From CAZQFS01 sp964592755 (GTDB lineage Bacteria > Hydrothermota > Tepidihabitantia > Tepidihabitantales > Tepidihabitantaceae), in assembly GCA_964592755.1 (NCBI GenBank), contig CAZQFS010000047.1, positions 1 through 18,305 of the forward strand: a stretch of DNA of 18,305 nt, written 5' to 3'. Within the stretch, counting starts at the first letter, position 1; every line of letters starts with the position of its first letter. Below, piece after piece: positions 6,441 to 14,555 of this stretch. Both the position numbers and the translations under genes were made by a program. The notes under the pieces are model-generated. The model searched no databases. It had not been told where the DNA came from and saw only the letters and a program-made list of their open reading frames with translations.

Positions 6441-9400
6441 TCAGCGGGCAATCTGCACCTTACGTACGACTCGACGGTCGGGCGCGACCAGCCGACAGAA
6501 GTAGACACCCTGTGCCAGCTCGCCGACCGGAACCTGAAGGGTATGGAGTCCGGCATCCTGGAGCCCTTGGACCAGGTTCCGGACCCGGCGACCGGCCGCG
6601 TCAAACAGGGCCAGGTCCACTGGGCCGGCCCGGGCAAGCCCGTAGCTGAGCGCGGCGCTGTGGCTGGCTGGATTGGGGCTGACCTGTCCCAGGAACGAAC
6701 GACGGAGGGCAGGACCCGGACCGCCCTCAGCCAGGGTTTGAACTTGCGCCAGACCGAATGAAAGGTAGCACGCACTCGCATAGCCGTCGGCGTCAAGCCT
6801 GAGCGTCATCTCAACCACCGAATCCGAAGGCAGTTCCGCGACCTGATACACAAACGGGTCGGCCCCATTGCTGGCCGTGGCGCCGACCGGCATGTCGGAC
6901 AGGGTCGAGAACGAATCGACCATCACTCCCTCACCGTCGTCACAGTGCAGTCGGGCAGTCACGTTCACCGCACCAGCGCTGCCCGAGTTGCGGACTTCAA
7001 CCGTGACTGTTTGAGTCTCGTCCGGTTCGGCCAGACCGTTGTTGTTGCCGTAGAGCGAGTCGCTCACGCGCACCGACACCAACACGAGCCAGGGACGCGA
7101 TGTACTACGCGGAGGCCAAGTCGTGAACCGAAGCGCCCGACCGCTCTGCAGATAGGCCGCGGTCGGAGCGTGGACGTTGTTGTACAGGTACTGGATGCCC
7201 CGGGTCTCGGTGTTGTCTTCAATACCGACGGTGCAACCCGAATTGAGCGAGACCCGGTTGTACAGGAACACAACCTCACCGTCTCCGGTCGGCGTCGGAT
7301 GGAACGCCGGGTCGTAGAAGAGGGCCTGGAACGTCTCGCGGATGCTGCCTTGGTTGTAGTGGGCAAAGTCCTTACACTCGATAAGCCAGCGGTGGTTCGC
7401 GGAGTCGTAGTATTGGTAGGCCGTACCATTGCCGCCCCGCGTCTCGTCCGGGTTCAGGTCGTCCCAGAACGGTGCGATCATCAAAGGCGGGCCGGCCGTG
7501 TCCGGAATCGGACGGTTGTAGCCGCTTCGATGGGTCGTGTAGCCTAGGGCGAGAAAGCCGTTGGAGCAGACGGACATGAAGCTGTCTGATACCCCGTAGT
7601 GGCGGAACCGAAACGGCATGGGCAGAGTTGCCGTCGCCGCGTCAGAATCTGAAACGGCAGGGATAACCTGTCCTGGTCCGGGCGGAGCCAGTTCCAGCCA
7701 GTCGTAAACCGGCGCCCGGCCGGTTGTGGTATCGGTGTCGTCATAGCACCAGTAGCCATAGGCATCAGGCCCGGTCGGCTCACCGACAGAACCCTGCTCG
7801 CCCGGAATGTCGAAGCCGAACGTGTCGGCATACCGGTAGGTCCCACCATCTCCCCGCAGTCGCACTCGGAACCGCACCGCCTGGTTGCGTACCAGTCCGG
7901 GCCCGGCGGTGATGCCGAACCGGTCTGCCCGGCCGGCCAAGGTCTCGCCTGAGGCGGCCGTGCCGTAGTGACCAAGCGAGTCGGTAACCACGACGTTCGT
8001 ATCCGTGCGGGCGAGTGTTCCCACGATGCCGGCTAGTGGGCCGCCGCCAGCGTTGCGCATCCGGAGCTCGACTCTGCCGCTCTCGTTGGGTCCAAGCCGG
8101 CCATTGCCGTTCCCGAACGGCGGCGAATCGAGGAACACGGCCGAGACATAGACGAGCCGACCTGCCCGCACGACGATGTCAGAAGGGCAGGTCCACGAGT
8201 CGCCCTGGCTGTCCCGCACCTTGAGCACAGCCGAGACCATGTGGCCTTCGATCATGCCGGAGTCCACCGCCAGGTCGAACGGGTCTCCGGCGGCCGTGCT
8301 TTCCGGCATGATGATTCCGAATCCGGCCGTGCTGTCGAAAACGGTGACAAGCGAGTCTGTCGTGCGGAACAGCGCGGTGACGCCGGTTGCGGTTGTCCCG
8401 CCCAGGTTCCGCAGTGACGTGGACAGGCGGAAGCGCTCGCCCGGGTTGACCGTCCCGTCACGGTTGCCGACATAGTCGTCAACCGTGGCGCCCGCCACGA
8501 CCAGATACGGGGCGTTGTTCACCATCACCCGGGCCTCTCCCTCAAAGGGCAGCAGATTGGACCCGGTCACGGTCACGCTCATTGTCCCGATGTGCGTCGG
8601 GTTGATGCTCAGTCCGACCTGGCCTGCACCAGAGGTCGTGCCGACCGCGTAGACTACGCTGTCCATCCAGACGCAGACCTGGGCGCCTGCGACCGGCCCA
8701 CCGCGTCCCCGTACGGTGACGGAGAAGACCTGCGGCGCCATGGGCACGACCGAGTCATACTCCACCTCCAGTTGCTGAGGCATGCCGGTCCAGACCCCGA
8801 GCTCCGGGTCGCCCATGAGGTTCCACTCCTCATACCGTGCCTGGACATGGTACAGCGAGTCCACCCGGAATCTGCCCCGCAGGGTCGCAGGTCCGAGCCG
8901 GTGCTCCTTCTCGTCAAACAGGGCACCAAAAAAGCCCCGGTAGACCGCGCTCCGGAAATGCGCCCCGCTTGAAATGGACCCGGTGGTTCCGAAATATGCG
9001 ACCGCCCCGCCCAGCAGCAGCGGCGAGCCGGCGCGGACAAACTGGTCGCCGTACATTGACTCGCCCGGCGAGAGGGTGACCGTCGCGCAGGTTGCGCCGA
9101 CCACAACCGGCATCTCGCCTCCGTTGTTCCAGGTGGCCGGACTGACGCTGTTGAATGGTGACCACCACGTTCCCACGCCCTGGCCGCGATAGGTGATGAA
9201 CGCGCGGCCGTCTGCCGCAGCCGCATTCACGTTGCTGCTGCTGTGGCCGCGGTTCATACTGAAGCTGTCAATGGCCAGATAGCCCCGGCCCTGCCAGAGC
9301 CGGTGCGCGAACCGGGAGTCGCCCCAGTAGAACGTGTCGTTCGCATCCTCCCGGACACAGGTCGTGCCCCGCAGGAACCACGCCGTGTCCCCAACAAACG

Positions 9401-9827
9401 ATGGGCGCTCATACGCCAGGGTCTTGTTCACCATTGTGCTGCACTCACGGGCCGTCGTTGCCGGGAACCGGCCGACCGATATCTCCATCTTGAAGTCGCC
9501 GGTCATGTTGCCGTAGTAGCAGTCATGGGTATTGGCGTAAGCCGGAATCTGGCTCGGCTGGCCGGCGAGTAACACGTACTCGGGCCGCACCGGCCAGGTG
9601 TTGTAGGCATTTCTGATGTAGCTCTGAATCGCCGCGGAATTGGCCCCGACTTCGGAAATCGGTACGACCTTGGCCAGGACGCCCTTCTTCGTCTTCCAGT
9701 CGGCCAGGGGTCGCACTACGCCGACATAGCTGTCATACGCGATTATCAGATACCGGGCACCCGGTTCGGCCAGGACTGCACCGGAGAGAACCATCAGCGA
9801 ACAAAGCGCTGCGAGACAGGTCTTCAC
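6441..9827 (-). CDS. C25 (gingipain)-like giant secreted protein B with nidogen-like and sorting domains, 1128 aa
   Basis: A signal peptide (1-20, ending AVLA) leads directly into a C25-type caspase-like domain (about 24-345). Its landmarks are YLIIAYDSY, VGRFPA (118-123), YRGQG (213-217), GATC (Cys247) and NLMGDPELGVW (336-346). Where gingipains have the catalytic His in a GHG motif, Gln216 is present; the Cys is kept. It then carries an Ig-like module (348-440), two CARDB-like modules (441-675), a nidogen-like domain (about 685-905, opening GPDAYGYWCYDD), another CARDB-like module (910-1025) and a sorting domain (1045-1128, VSPNPASHSAALSYGL to VRKVQIAR). There is no propeptide before the C25 fold, unlike its paralog at 11139. 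The start is GTG, with GGAGG a few bases upstream and the preceding stop 9 bp away. It may be a surface adhesin or an inactive protease relative. Last gene of the operon. Confidence 0.9.
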   Translation of the reverse strand: MKTCLAALCSLMVLSGAVLAEPGARYLIIAYDSYVGVVRPLADWKTKKGVLAKVVPISEVGANSAAIQSYIRNAYNTWPVRPEYVLLAGQPSQIPAYANTHDCYYGNMTGDFKMEISVGRFPATTARECSTMVNKTLAYERPSFVGDTAWFLRGTTCVREDANDTFYWGDSRFAHRLWQGRGYLAIDSFSMNRGHSSSNVNAAAADGRAFITYRGQGVGTWWSPFNSVSPATWNNGGEMPVVVGATCATVTLSPGESMYGDQFVRAGSPLLLGGAVAYFGTTGSISSGAHFRSAVYRGFFGALFDEKEHRLGPATLRGRFRVDSLYHVQARYEEWNLMGDPELGVWTGMPQQLEVEYDSVVPMAPQVFSVTVRGRGGPVAGAQVCVWMDSVVYAVGTTSGAGQVGLSINPTHIGTMSVTVTGSNLLPFEGEARVMVNNAPYLVVAGATVDDYVGNRDGTVNPGERFRLSTSLRNLGGTTATGVTALFRTTDSLVTVFDSTAGFGIIMPESTAAGDPFDLAVDSGMIEGHMVSAVLKVRDSQGDSWTCPSDIVVRAGRLVYVSAVFLDSPPFGNGNGRLGPNESGRVELRMRNAGGGPLAGIVGTLARTDTNVVVTDSLGHYGTAASGETLAGRADRFGITAGPGLVRNQAVRFRVRLRGDGGTYRYADTFGFDIPGEQGSVGEPTGPDAYGYWCYDDTDTTTGRAPVYDWLELAPPGPGQVIPAVSDSDAATATLPMPFRFRHYGVSDSFMSVCSNGFLALGYTTHRSGYNRPIPDTAGPPLMIAPFWDDLNPDETRGGNGTAYQYYDSANHRWLIECKDFAHYNQGSIRETFQALFYDPAFHPTPTGDGEVVFLYNRVSLNSGCTVGIEDNTETRGIQYLYNNVHAPTAAYLQSGRALRFTTWPPRSTSRPWLVLVSVRVSDSLYGNNNGLAEPDETQTVTVEVRNSGSAGAVNVTARLHCDDGEGVMVDSFSTLSDMPVGATASNGADPFVYQVAELPSDSVVEMTLRLDADGYASACYLSFGLAQVQTLAEGGPGPALRRSFLGQVSPNPASHSAALSYGLARAGPVDLALFDAAGRRVRNLVQGLQDAGLHTLQVPVGELAQGVYFCRLVAPDRRVVRKVQIAR

Positions 9828-9836
9828 TCATCCTCC

Positions 9837-11129
9837 TCAGTCGCCGGCCACGACCAGCCTTGCCGTTATTCCGCCCGGCTCGAACCGGCAGTAGTAGACT
9901 CCGGCCGCAAGCCCGCGGAGGTCAAGAGTGACCTCAGATTGCAGGTTACACAATGCAGACTGTTGAGGACGGCCGGTGGCGTCGTACACGCTGACCTTCA
10001 CTGGACCACTGGACCACTGCACCGCCGGGCTACCCAGCCTGACAGTGACCAAGCCGGTGCGAGCCGGGTTGGGCGAGACCCGCACGTGGCATGTGGCCGG
10101 AGCAAGGTGCTGGGCCGGTTCCTCGATGCCGCCGAAGCAGCGAGTCCACTCCTCTCCGCCGTCAGTTGTTGCCAGCACGGTTGAGTTGCCGGCAATCATG
10201 CCGCGCAGCGGGTCGGCAAAGTCAATGTCGAACAGCGTCGTATCCACGACCGCCCGCTGGTAGGTCCAACTCGCGCCACCGTCGGTCGTCTTGAGAATCG
10301 TCCCGTTCCGGCCGCAGGCCCACCCGTTGTTCCGGTCAACGAAGTCCACCGCTCGGAGGAACCGCGCCTGGCTGGGCACGTCCTGCCTGGTCCAGTTCTG
10401 CCCGCCGTTCGTCGTATGATAGACAACCGCGGCCATAGTCGAGTCCTCGCCCCCCACAACCCAGCCGTACTCATCGTCGGTGAAGTGGATGTCGTAGAAA
10501 TCGTACACCGAGTCCTTGTGCTGTAACTCGTGGATGAATGTATCTCCACTGGCCGTGACTTTGGCAATGTAGCCTTGTCCCTTGGTGAAGGTCGGGTTGC
10601 CCAGCGAGTCAGACTCAGGGAAACGGCCTGCGGCAAGCCAGCCAATCATCGTATCGACAAAGGAGAGACCCTGGAAGTCAACGGTTTCAGCCGGGAAGGG
10701 GTCAGGCGGAAAGAAATCCTGATGCCAGGTTGCGCCCCCGTCACTGGTGGCAAGCAGCATGGCGGTGCCGCCGGATGCCCAGCCGTGCAGCGTGTCAAGG
10801 AACTGGATGCGGCTGGTGAACTTTGGACCTCCAAGGTTCTGGCGAAACCACGAGGCGCCGCCGTCGGTCGTGGCGTGAATCGCACCGATGTCACCGCACG
10901 TCCAGCCCCGCTGCTCGTCGAGAAAGAAGACGCCAAACAGCCGGCGCGTGGTCGGGATGTCCTGCGGTTCCCACGACTCGCCGAAGTCGGGCGAGTGGTA
11001 TGTCGCCACTGACTCGATGTCAATCACCCAGGCATCGAGCCCGTTGGGCGCAATCGCAACGCCATGATAAACCTGGCCGGACCCGACGCCGGCACACATC
11101 GTCACTAGAGCAAGACACAAGCTGCGCAA
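9837..11129 (-). CDS. Ycf48/Asp-box beta-propeller with T9SS-like sorting domain, 430 aa
   Basis: A signal peptide (about 1-19) precedes a beta-propeller (about 20-335) built from Asp-box repeats: TTDGGASW (87-94), TSDGGATW (128-135), TTNGGQNW (239-246), TTDGGASW (281-288), TTDGGEEW (321-328) and a degenerate SPDFGESW (46-53). The blades carry the W-G/AxG spacing (GWTCG, GWASG, GWACG) seen in Ycf48-like and BNR proteins. Residues about 347-430 are a sorting module (VRVSPNPARTGLVTV, VSVYDATGR, GLAAGVYYCRF). Asp boxes are structural, so no enzyme activity follows. The start is TTG, chosen because AAGGAG lies 5 nt upstream and overlaps the TAA of the preceding gene. It sits between the two C25-like paralogs in the same operon and may act in their assembly or as a surface protein. 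Confidence 0.9.
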   Translation of the reverse strand: MRSLCLALVTMCAGVGSGQVYHGVAIAPNGLDAWVIDIESVATYHSPDFGESWEPQDIPTTRRLFGVFFLDEQRGWTCGDIGAIHATTDGGASWFRQNLGGPKFTSRIQFLDTLHGWASGGTAMLLATSDGGATWHQDFFPPDPFPAETVDFQGLSFVDTMIGWLAAGRFPESDSLGNPTFTKGQGYIAKVTASGDTFIHELQHKDSVYDFYDIHFTDDEYGWVVGGEDSTMAAVVYHTTNGGQNWTRQDVPSQARFLRAVDFVDRNNGWACGRNGTILKTTDGGASWTYQRAVVDTTLFDIDFADPLRGMIAGNSTVLATTDGGEEWTRCFGGIEEPAQHLAPATCHVRVSPNPARTGLVTVRLGSPAVQWSSGPVKVSVYDATGRPQQSALCNLQSEVTLDLRGLAAGVYYCRFEPGGITARLVVAGD

Positions 11130-11138
11130 GGTTTCTCC

Positions 11139-14100
11139 TTAGTCAGGAACTATGATTCGCGTACACAGAAGCCTGGAACCGTCCGCCGGTCTGGTCAAGA
11201 CCAGGTGATACACTCCGCCCGGCAGTAGGCCGAGGTCAAGCGGAACCTCTTCCCCGCGGCTGGCAACTGATGAATAGAGCATCTCGCGTCCCAGCGCGTC
11301 AAAGACCTGCGCCGCGACTATGCCACCGGACGATTCGAGCAGAGCGCCGCTCAGCCACACCTTTCCCCGAGTCACGCTGGGACTGACGTCCGGCTGCCGG
11401 GGGCTGCCAGTGCCCGGGTTGGCCGATTGTTCGCGTACGGCCGTGAAGGTGTCGGGCGGATTGGTGGTGAACCGAATGGCCCGATTGGGGATGATGGGCG
11501 CAGTTGCGGCCGGCCTGATTCCGGCAAAGGTGCACTGCAGTCCGTCGCGATGGTCCGGGCCGGCTATTCCGACTGTGGCGTAGTTGTGGTTGTTGCCCCA
11601 CAGGGTGTCATCGTCCTGGACGACGAGGTACTGGACGACAATCGGCCCGTCTCCGGTTCGGGTCGGATGGTGGTGCGGGTCGGAGAGCGTCACCTGGAAT
11701 GTCTGTTGTTCGGCTGGGTAGGGCGGTCGGAATCCGTGTACGTGCACGCACCGGCTCCACTGGACGAAAAACTGGTGGTGCGAGGCGTCGTACCAGTAGT
11801 AGACGCCGGACGCGCCCAGCGTGTCGGTTCTGAAGTCATCCCAGAAGACCGCAACCATGCCGTCCGGGCCCATCGGCGATGGGATTGACCAGTTGTACCC
11901 GTCTGCGAGCCAGGTGCTGCCCATGGCCAGGTAGCCGTTGTCACATATCGAGACCGTATTGTAGTCGCGGCCATAGAAGCGGAAGGTGAACGGGAGTTGA
12001 ACCGGGACCGCGGTATCGTTCGACAGATTGACTTCTGTCCCGCTGCCCCCGTGAGTCGGGTCAATCTCGACCCATTCGAACTGCGGACGCTCCGCATAGC
12101 CGACATCAACGTCGTCATACGCGTAGTACCCGTACCGGTCCGGGCCGAGCGGTGACTGCTCGACCGGCCGGCCGACCGTAACCGGAAAGTCCCACACCTG
12201 TTCCCCGCTGCCGCTGCGCATCACCAGACGCAGGCTGAACATACGGCCGACGCCGATTCCACTCGACGCCTGAACCTGGAAGCGGTCGCCTGAGTTTGAC
12301 GCCGATTCGCCCGGCGCAACATCCCCGAAACCTCCCATCGAGTCGGTTACGCTTACCGCCGATGGATTGAGCGAACGCAGGACCGCGGTGAGCCCGGAGG
12401 CGGTGACCCCGCCGTGGTTGACGACGAGAACCGAGAGCTCTGCATTCTCTCCCGGCTCGAGCACGCCATTGGCGTCGTGAACCGTGTAACCTCGGGTCTT
12501 GAGGGTCGGAGCAGCGACCGACAGCTCGAGGTTCGATTCCCAGGTGTTGCCGCCGCTGGTGACCACGAGCCTGAGAGGAATCCGCAGCCCGCTCGTACAC
12601 CCGGCCGCAATAACAAGGCCGAACGGGTTCGCGCCGGCAGTGCTGCCCGGCTCGATGTCGCCGTAGTCGCGCACCGAGTCGGGAACCGCGGCCGAGCTGT
12701 CAACCGCTCGCAGCACCGCCCTGACTCCGGTCGCGGTCTGGCTTGCGCCGAAGTTCTTCAGGGTCGCGCTCAGACTCACGCTGCCCGGGCCGACCGCACT
12801 CGGGTCATGCGCATGGATGCCGACAAAGACCGGTGACGGACCGACAGTCACCCGGCCCAGATACGGAGCCAAGTCCGGCCCGGTCACGGTGACGAGCAGT
12901 GAGTCGGTCAGCGTGCTCGGCAGGGTGAGCCGAGCACGGCCCGCCGCGTCGGTGCGTGCCACCACCTGTGCCTGCCCAGGCGCGAGCAGGCTGACTAGCG
13001 CATCCGCTACCGGCAGCGAGCGGTCGTCTCTCACCTCAACCGCGAACGAACTCGCGCCGACGGGTATCCAGTCTGGGCAACTGACCGCAAGCCGGCGCGG
13101 CACTCCGGTCCACATCTCAAGCGCCGGGTCGCCGAGCAGGTTGTACACGTGGAAGTAAAGCCTGAGGTCAAAAGAATCCTCGGGCAGGGGGAAGTTCTCC
13201 AACTGGGCCAGCTTGCCGGCATACATCGCCGGCGCGCAGGTCCTCTCTCCTTCATCGAAGACGGCCCGGTAAATCGCGTAGTCCATACAGTTGTTCCACC
13301 GGGTCGAGGTGCCGGAATAGGAACTGCCCCAGAAAGCGACCGCGCCCTTGGGGTTGGCCGGGGTGCCGGCCCGGAGCCACGCTTCGCCAAAACACGGATT
13401 GCGCTGGAAGTTGCCCGTGCCGCAGTAGATGCTGGTGATAACCGGCAGCTTCCAGCCATTGGCCAGGCCGTAGACGTCGTTGGTCAGAAACTGCGGATAG
13501 CCCCAGCCGTCGTAGTTGCCCCAGCCCCGGCCATTGATGAACAACACCCCGCGGTTGACCGCAGTGTCCACCGGCCCACGTCCGTACCGGGTCGGCGGGT
13601 AAAAGACCGTATCAACCAGGCTGAACCCTCGGCCGAGCAGGAGCTCGCGGACCCAGCGCTTGGTGACCAGGGCGGTGACTGCCGGGGTCCCGCCTTCCTG
13701 GTATGAAGTTCCGACCATCAAGGCCCGGTGATACCAGGAAGTATCCGCGGTGTACGGTGTCATCTCATAGCCGACCGTTTTCGCCACGATGCAGTCAAGC
13801 TCTGAGGTGTTGGCCGCGGGCAGACGGCCGACGAACAGGTCGGCCAGGTAATCGTCGCCGTCCACGCAGGCATAAGTGTGGTCCGTGACGCAGGGTGTGC
13901 CGCCGGTGATGAACGCAGGAATCTTGTTGACCGCGCCGACCAGGAGCACGAAGCTGGGGCACGGTTGCCAGGTGGCATAGGCGTTGGCGATAAAGGCGCG
14001 AATCTGCTCCTTGGTTGAGCCGGTCTCGGAAATGCGCTTCACCCAGACCCTGAAGCCCTTACGCTCCTTCCACGCCGCGAGCGGCAGTACGCCGCTGTAG

Positions 14101-14555
14101 AAGTCGTCCGGCACGATGATGAGGTAGCCGGTCTGCCCGGCCCCGCCGTCCTGCTCCGCGACGCCAAGCTGCGCGCCGACCAGTTCACCCATCACCCCCT
14201 TCCCGGTGGGCGCGGCAGGCGGACAACTGTACTCAAGCTCCAGCTCCACGCTCCGCAACGCCCGGTTCGAATCCACGCGGTTGACAACAAGCGGCACAAC
14301 TTCGAACCCGGCGGCAACCGCCGGACGCCCGAAGCTCACCAGCCCCTCAGGTCCTTGAACCATGTTCACCAACGGCAGCTCACCGCTCGGTGCCGGAACC
14401 AGGTGCGCGACCGCCGAACCGGCCTCTGCATCCCTGGTGTCGAGCCCGGACACCTGGACCCGGATTGTGTGCGCGCCGACCATGTTCAGCTTCCAGGTCG
14501 GTTCGCCCTGTTGAGAAATGGCCCCCGCCAACAGCAACCCAGCTATGAACACCAT
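11139..14555 (-). CDS. C25 (gingipain)-like giant secreted protein A with propeptide-like region, nidogen-like and sorting domains, 1138 aa
   Basis: A short signal peptide (MVFIAGLLLAGAISQQG) is followed by a beta-rich propeptide-like region (about 20-138). The C25-type domain (about 142-485) shows YLIIVPDDFYSG, VGRLPA (242-247), NGRGWG (341-346), SIYC (Cys378) and NLLGDPALEMW (472-482). The residue expected to be the catalytic His is Arg343; the Cys is retained. Then come an Ig-like module (487-570), two CARDB-like modules (575-685 and 686-795), a nidogen-like domain (about 802-1032, GPDRYGYYAYDD, FWDDF, YYWYD) and a sorting-type end (1055-1138), less canonical than in its neighbours. The ATG directly follows the upstream stop. 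GAGGAG is only 3 nt before it, so the GTG at codon 2 is an alternative start. Paralog of the 6441-9827 product. Family membership is confident; activity is doubtful. Confidence 0.9.
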   Translation of the reverse strand: MVFIAGLLLAGAISQQGEPTWKLNMVGAHTIRVQVSGLDTRDAEAGSAVAHLVPAPSGELPLVNMVQGPEGLVSFGRPAVAAGFEVVPLVVNRVDSNRALRSVELELEYSCPPAAPTGKGVMGELVGAQLGVAEQDGGAGQTGYLIIVPDDFYSGVLPLAAWKERKGFRVWVKRISETGSTKEQIRAFIANAYATWQPCPSFVLLVGAVNKIPAFITGGTPCVTDHTYACVDGDDYLADLFVGRLPAANTSELDCIVAKTVGYEMTPYTADTSWYHRALMVGTSYQEGGTPAVTALVTKRWVRELLLGRGFSLVDTVFYPPTRYGRGPVDTAVNRGVLFINGRGWGNYDGWGYPQFLTNDVYGLANGWKLPVITSIYCGTGNFQRNPCFGEAWLRAGTPANPKGAVAFWGSSYSGTSTRWNNCMDYAIYRAVFDEGERTCAPAMYAGKLAQLENFPLPEDSFDLRLYFHVYNLLGDPALEMWTGVPRRLAVSCPDWIPVGASSFAVEVRDDRSLPVADALVSLLAPGQAQVVARTDAAGRARLTLPSTLTDSLLVTVTGPDLAPYLGRVTVGPSPVFVGIHAHDPSAVGPGSVSLSATLKNFGASQTATGVRAVLRAVDSSAAVPDSVRDYGDIEPGSTAGANPFGLVIAAGCTSGLRIPLRLVVTSGGNTWESNLELSVAAPTLKTRGYTVHDANGVLEPGENAELSVLVVNHGGVTASGLTAVLRSLNPSAVSVTDSMGGFGDVAPGESASNSGDRFQVQASSGIGVGRMFSLRLVMRSGSGEQVWDFPVTVGRPVEQSPLGPDRYGYYAYDDVDVGYAERPQFEWVEIDPTHGGSGTEVNLSNDTAVPVQLPFTFRFYGRDYNTVSICDNGYLAMGSTWLADGYNWSIPSPMGPDGMVAVFWDDFRTDTLGASGVYYWYDASHHQFFVQWSRCVHVHGFRPPYPAEQQTFQVTLSDPHHHPTRTGDGPIVVQYLVVQDDDTLWGNNHNYATVGIAGPDHRDGLQCTFAGIRPAATAPIIPNRAIRFTTNPPDTFTAVREQSANPGTGSPRQPDVSPSVTRGKVWLSGALLESSGGIVAAQVFDALGREMLYSSVASRGEEVPLDLGLLPGGVYHLVLTRPADGSRLLCTRIIVPD

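Noticed and set aside
5853..6761. Long plus-strand open frame of about 300 codons
   Set aside because: It runs antisense through the TPR gene, the tRNA, the palindromic repeat and the end of the C25-like gene. Its product has no coherent domain and no SD.
9999..10020. Short tandem repeat ACTGGACC
   Set aside because: Only two full units, inside the propeller's sorting domain and in frame with it; no sign of a larger array.
11139..14555. Idea that the C25-like protein is PorU, the type IX sortase
   Set aside because: The C25 domain is N-terminal, not towards the C-terminus as in PorU. The His is missing, and the long CARDB/nidogen-like tail does not fit.
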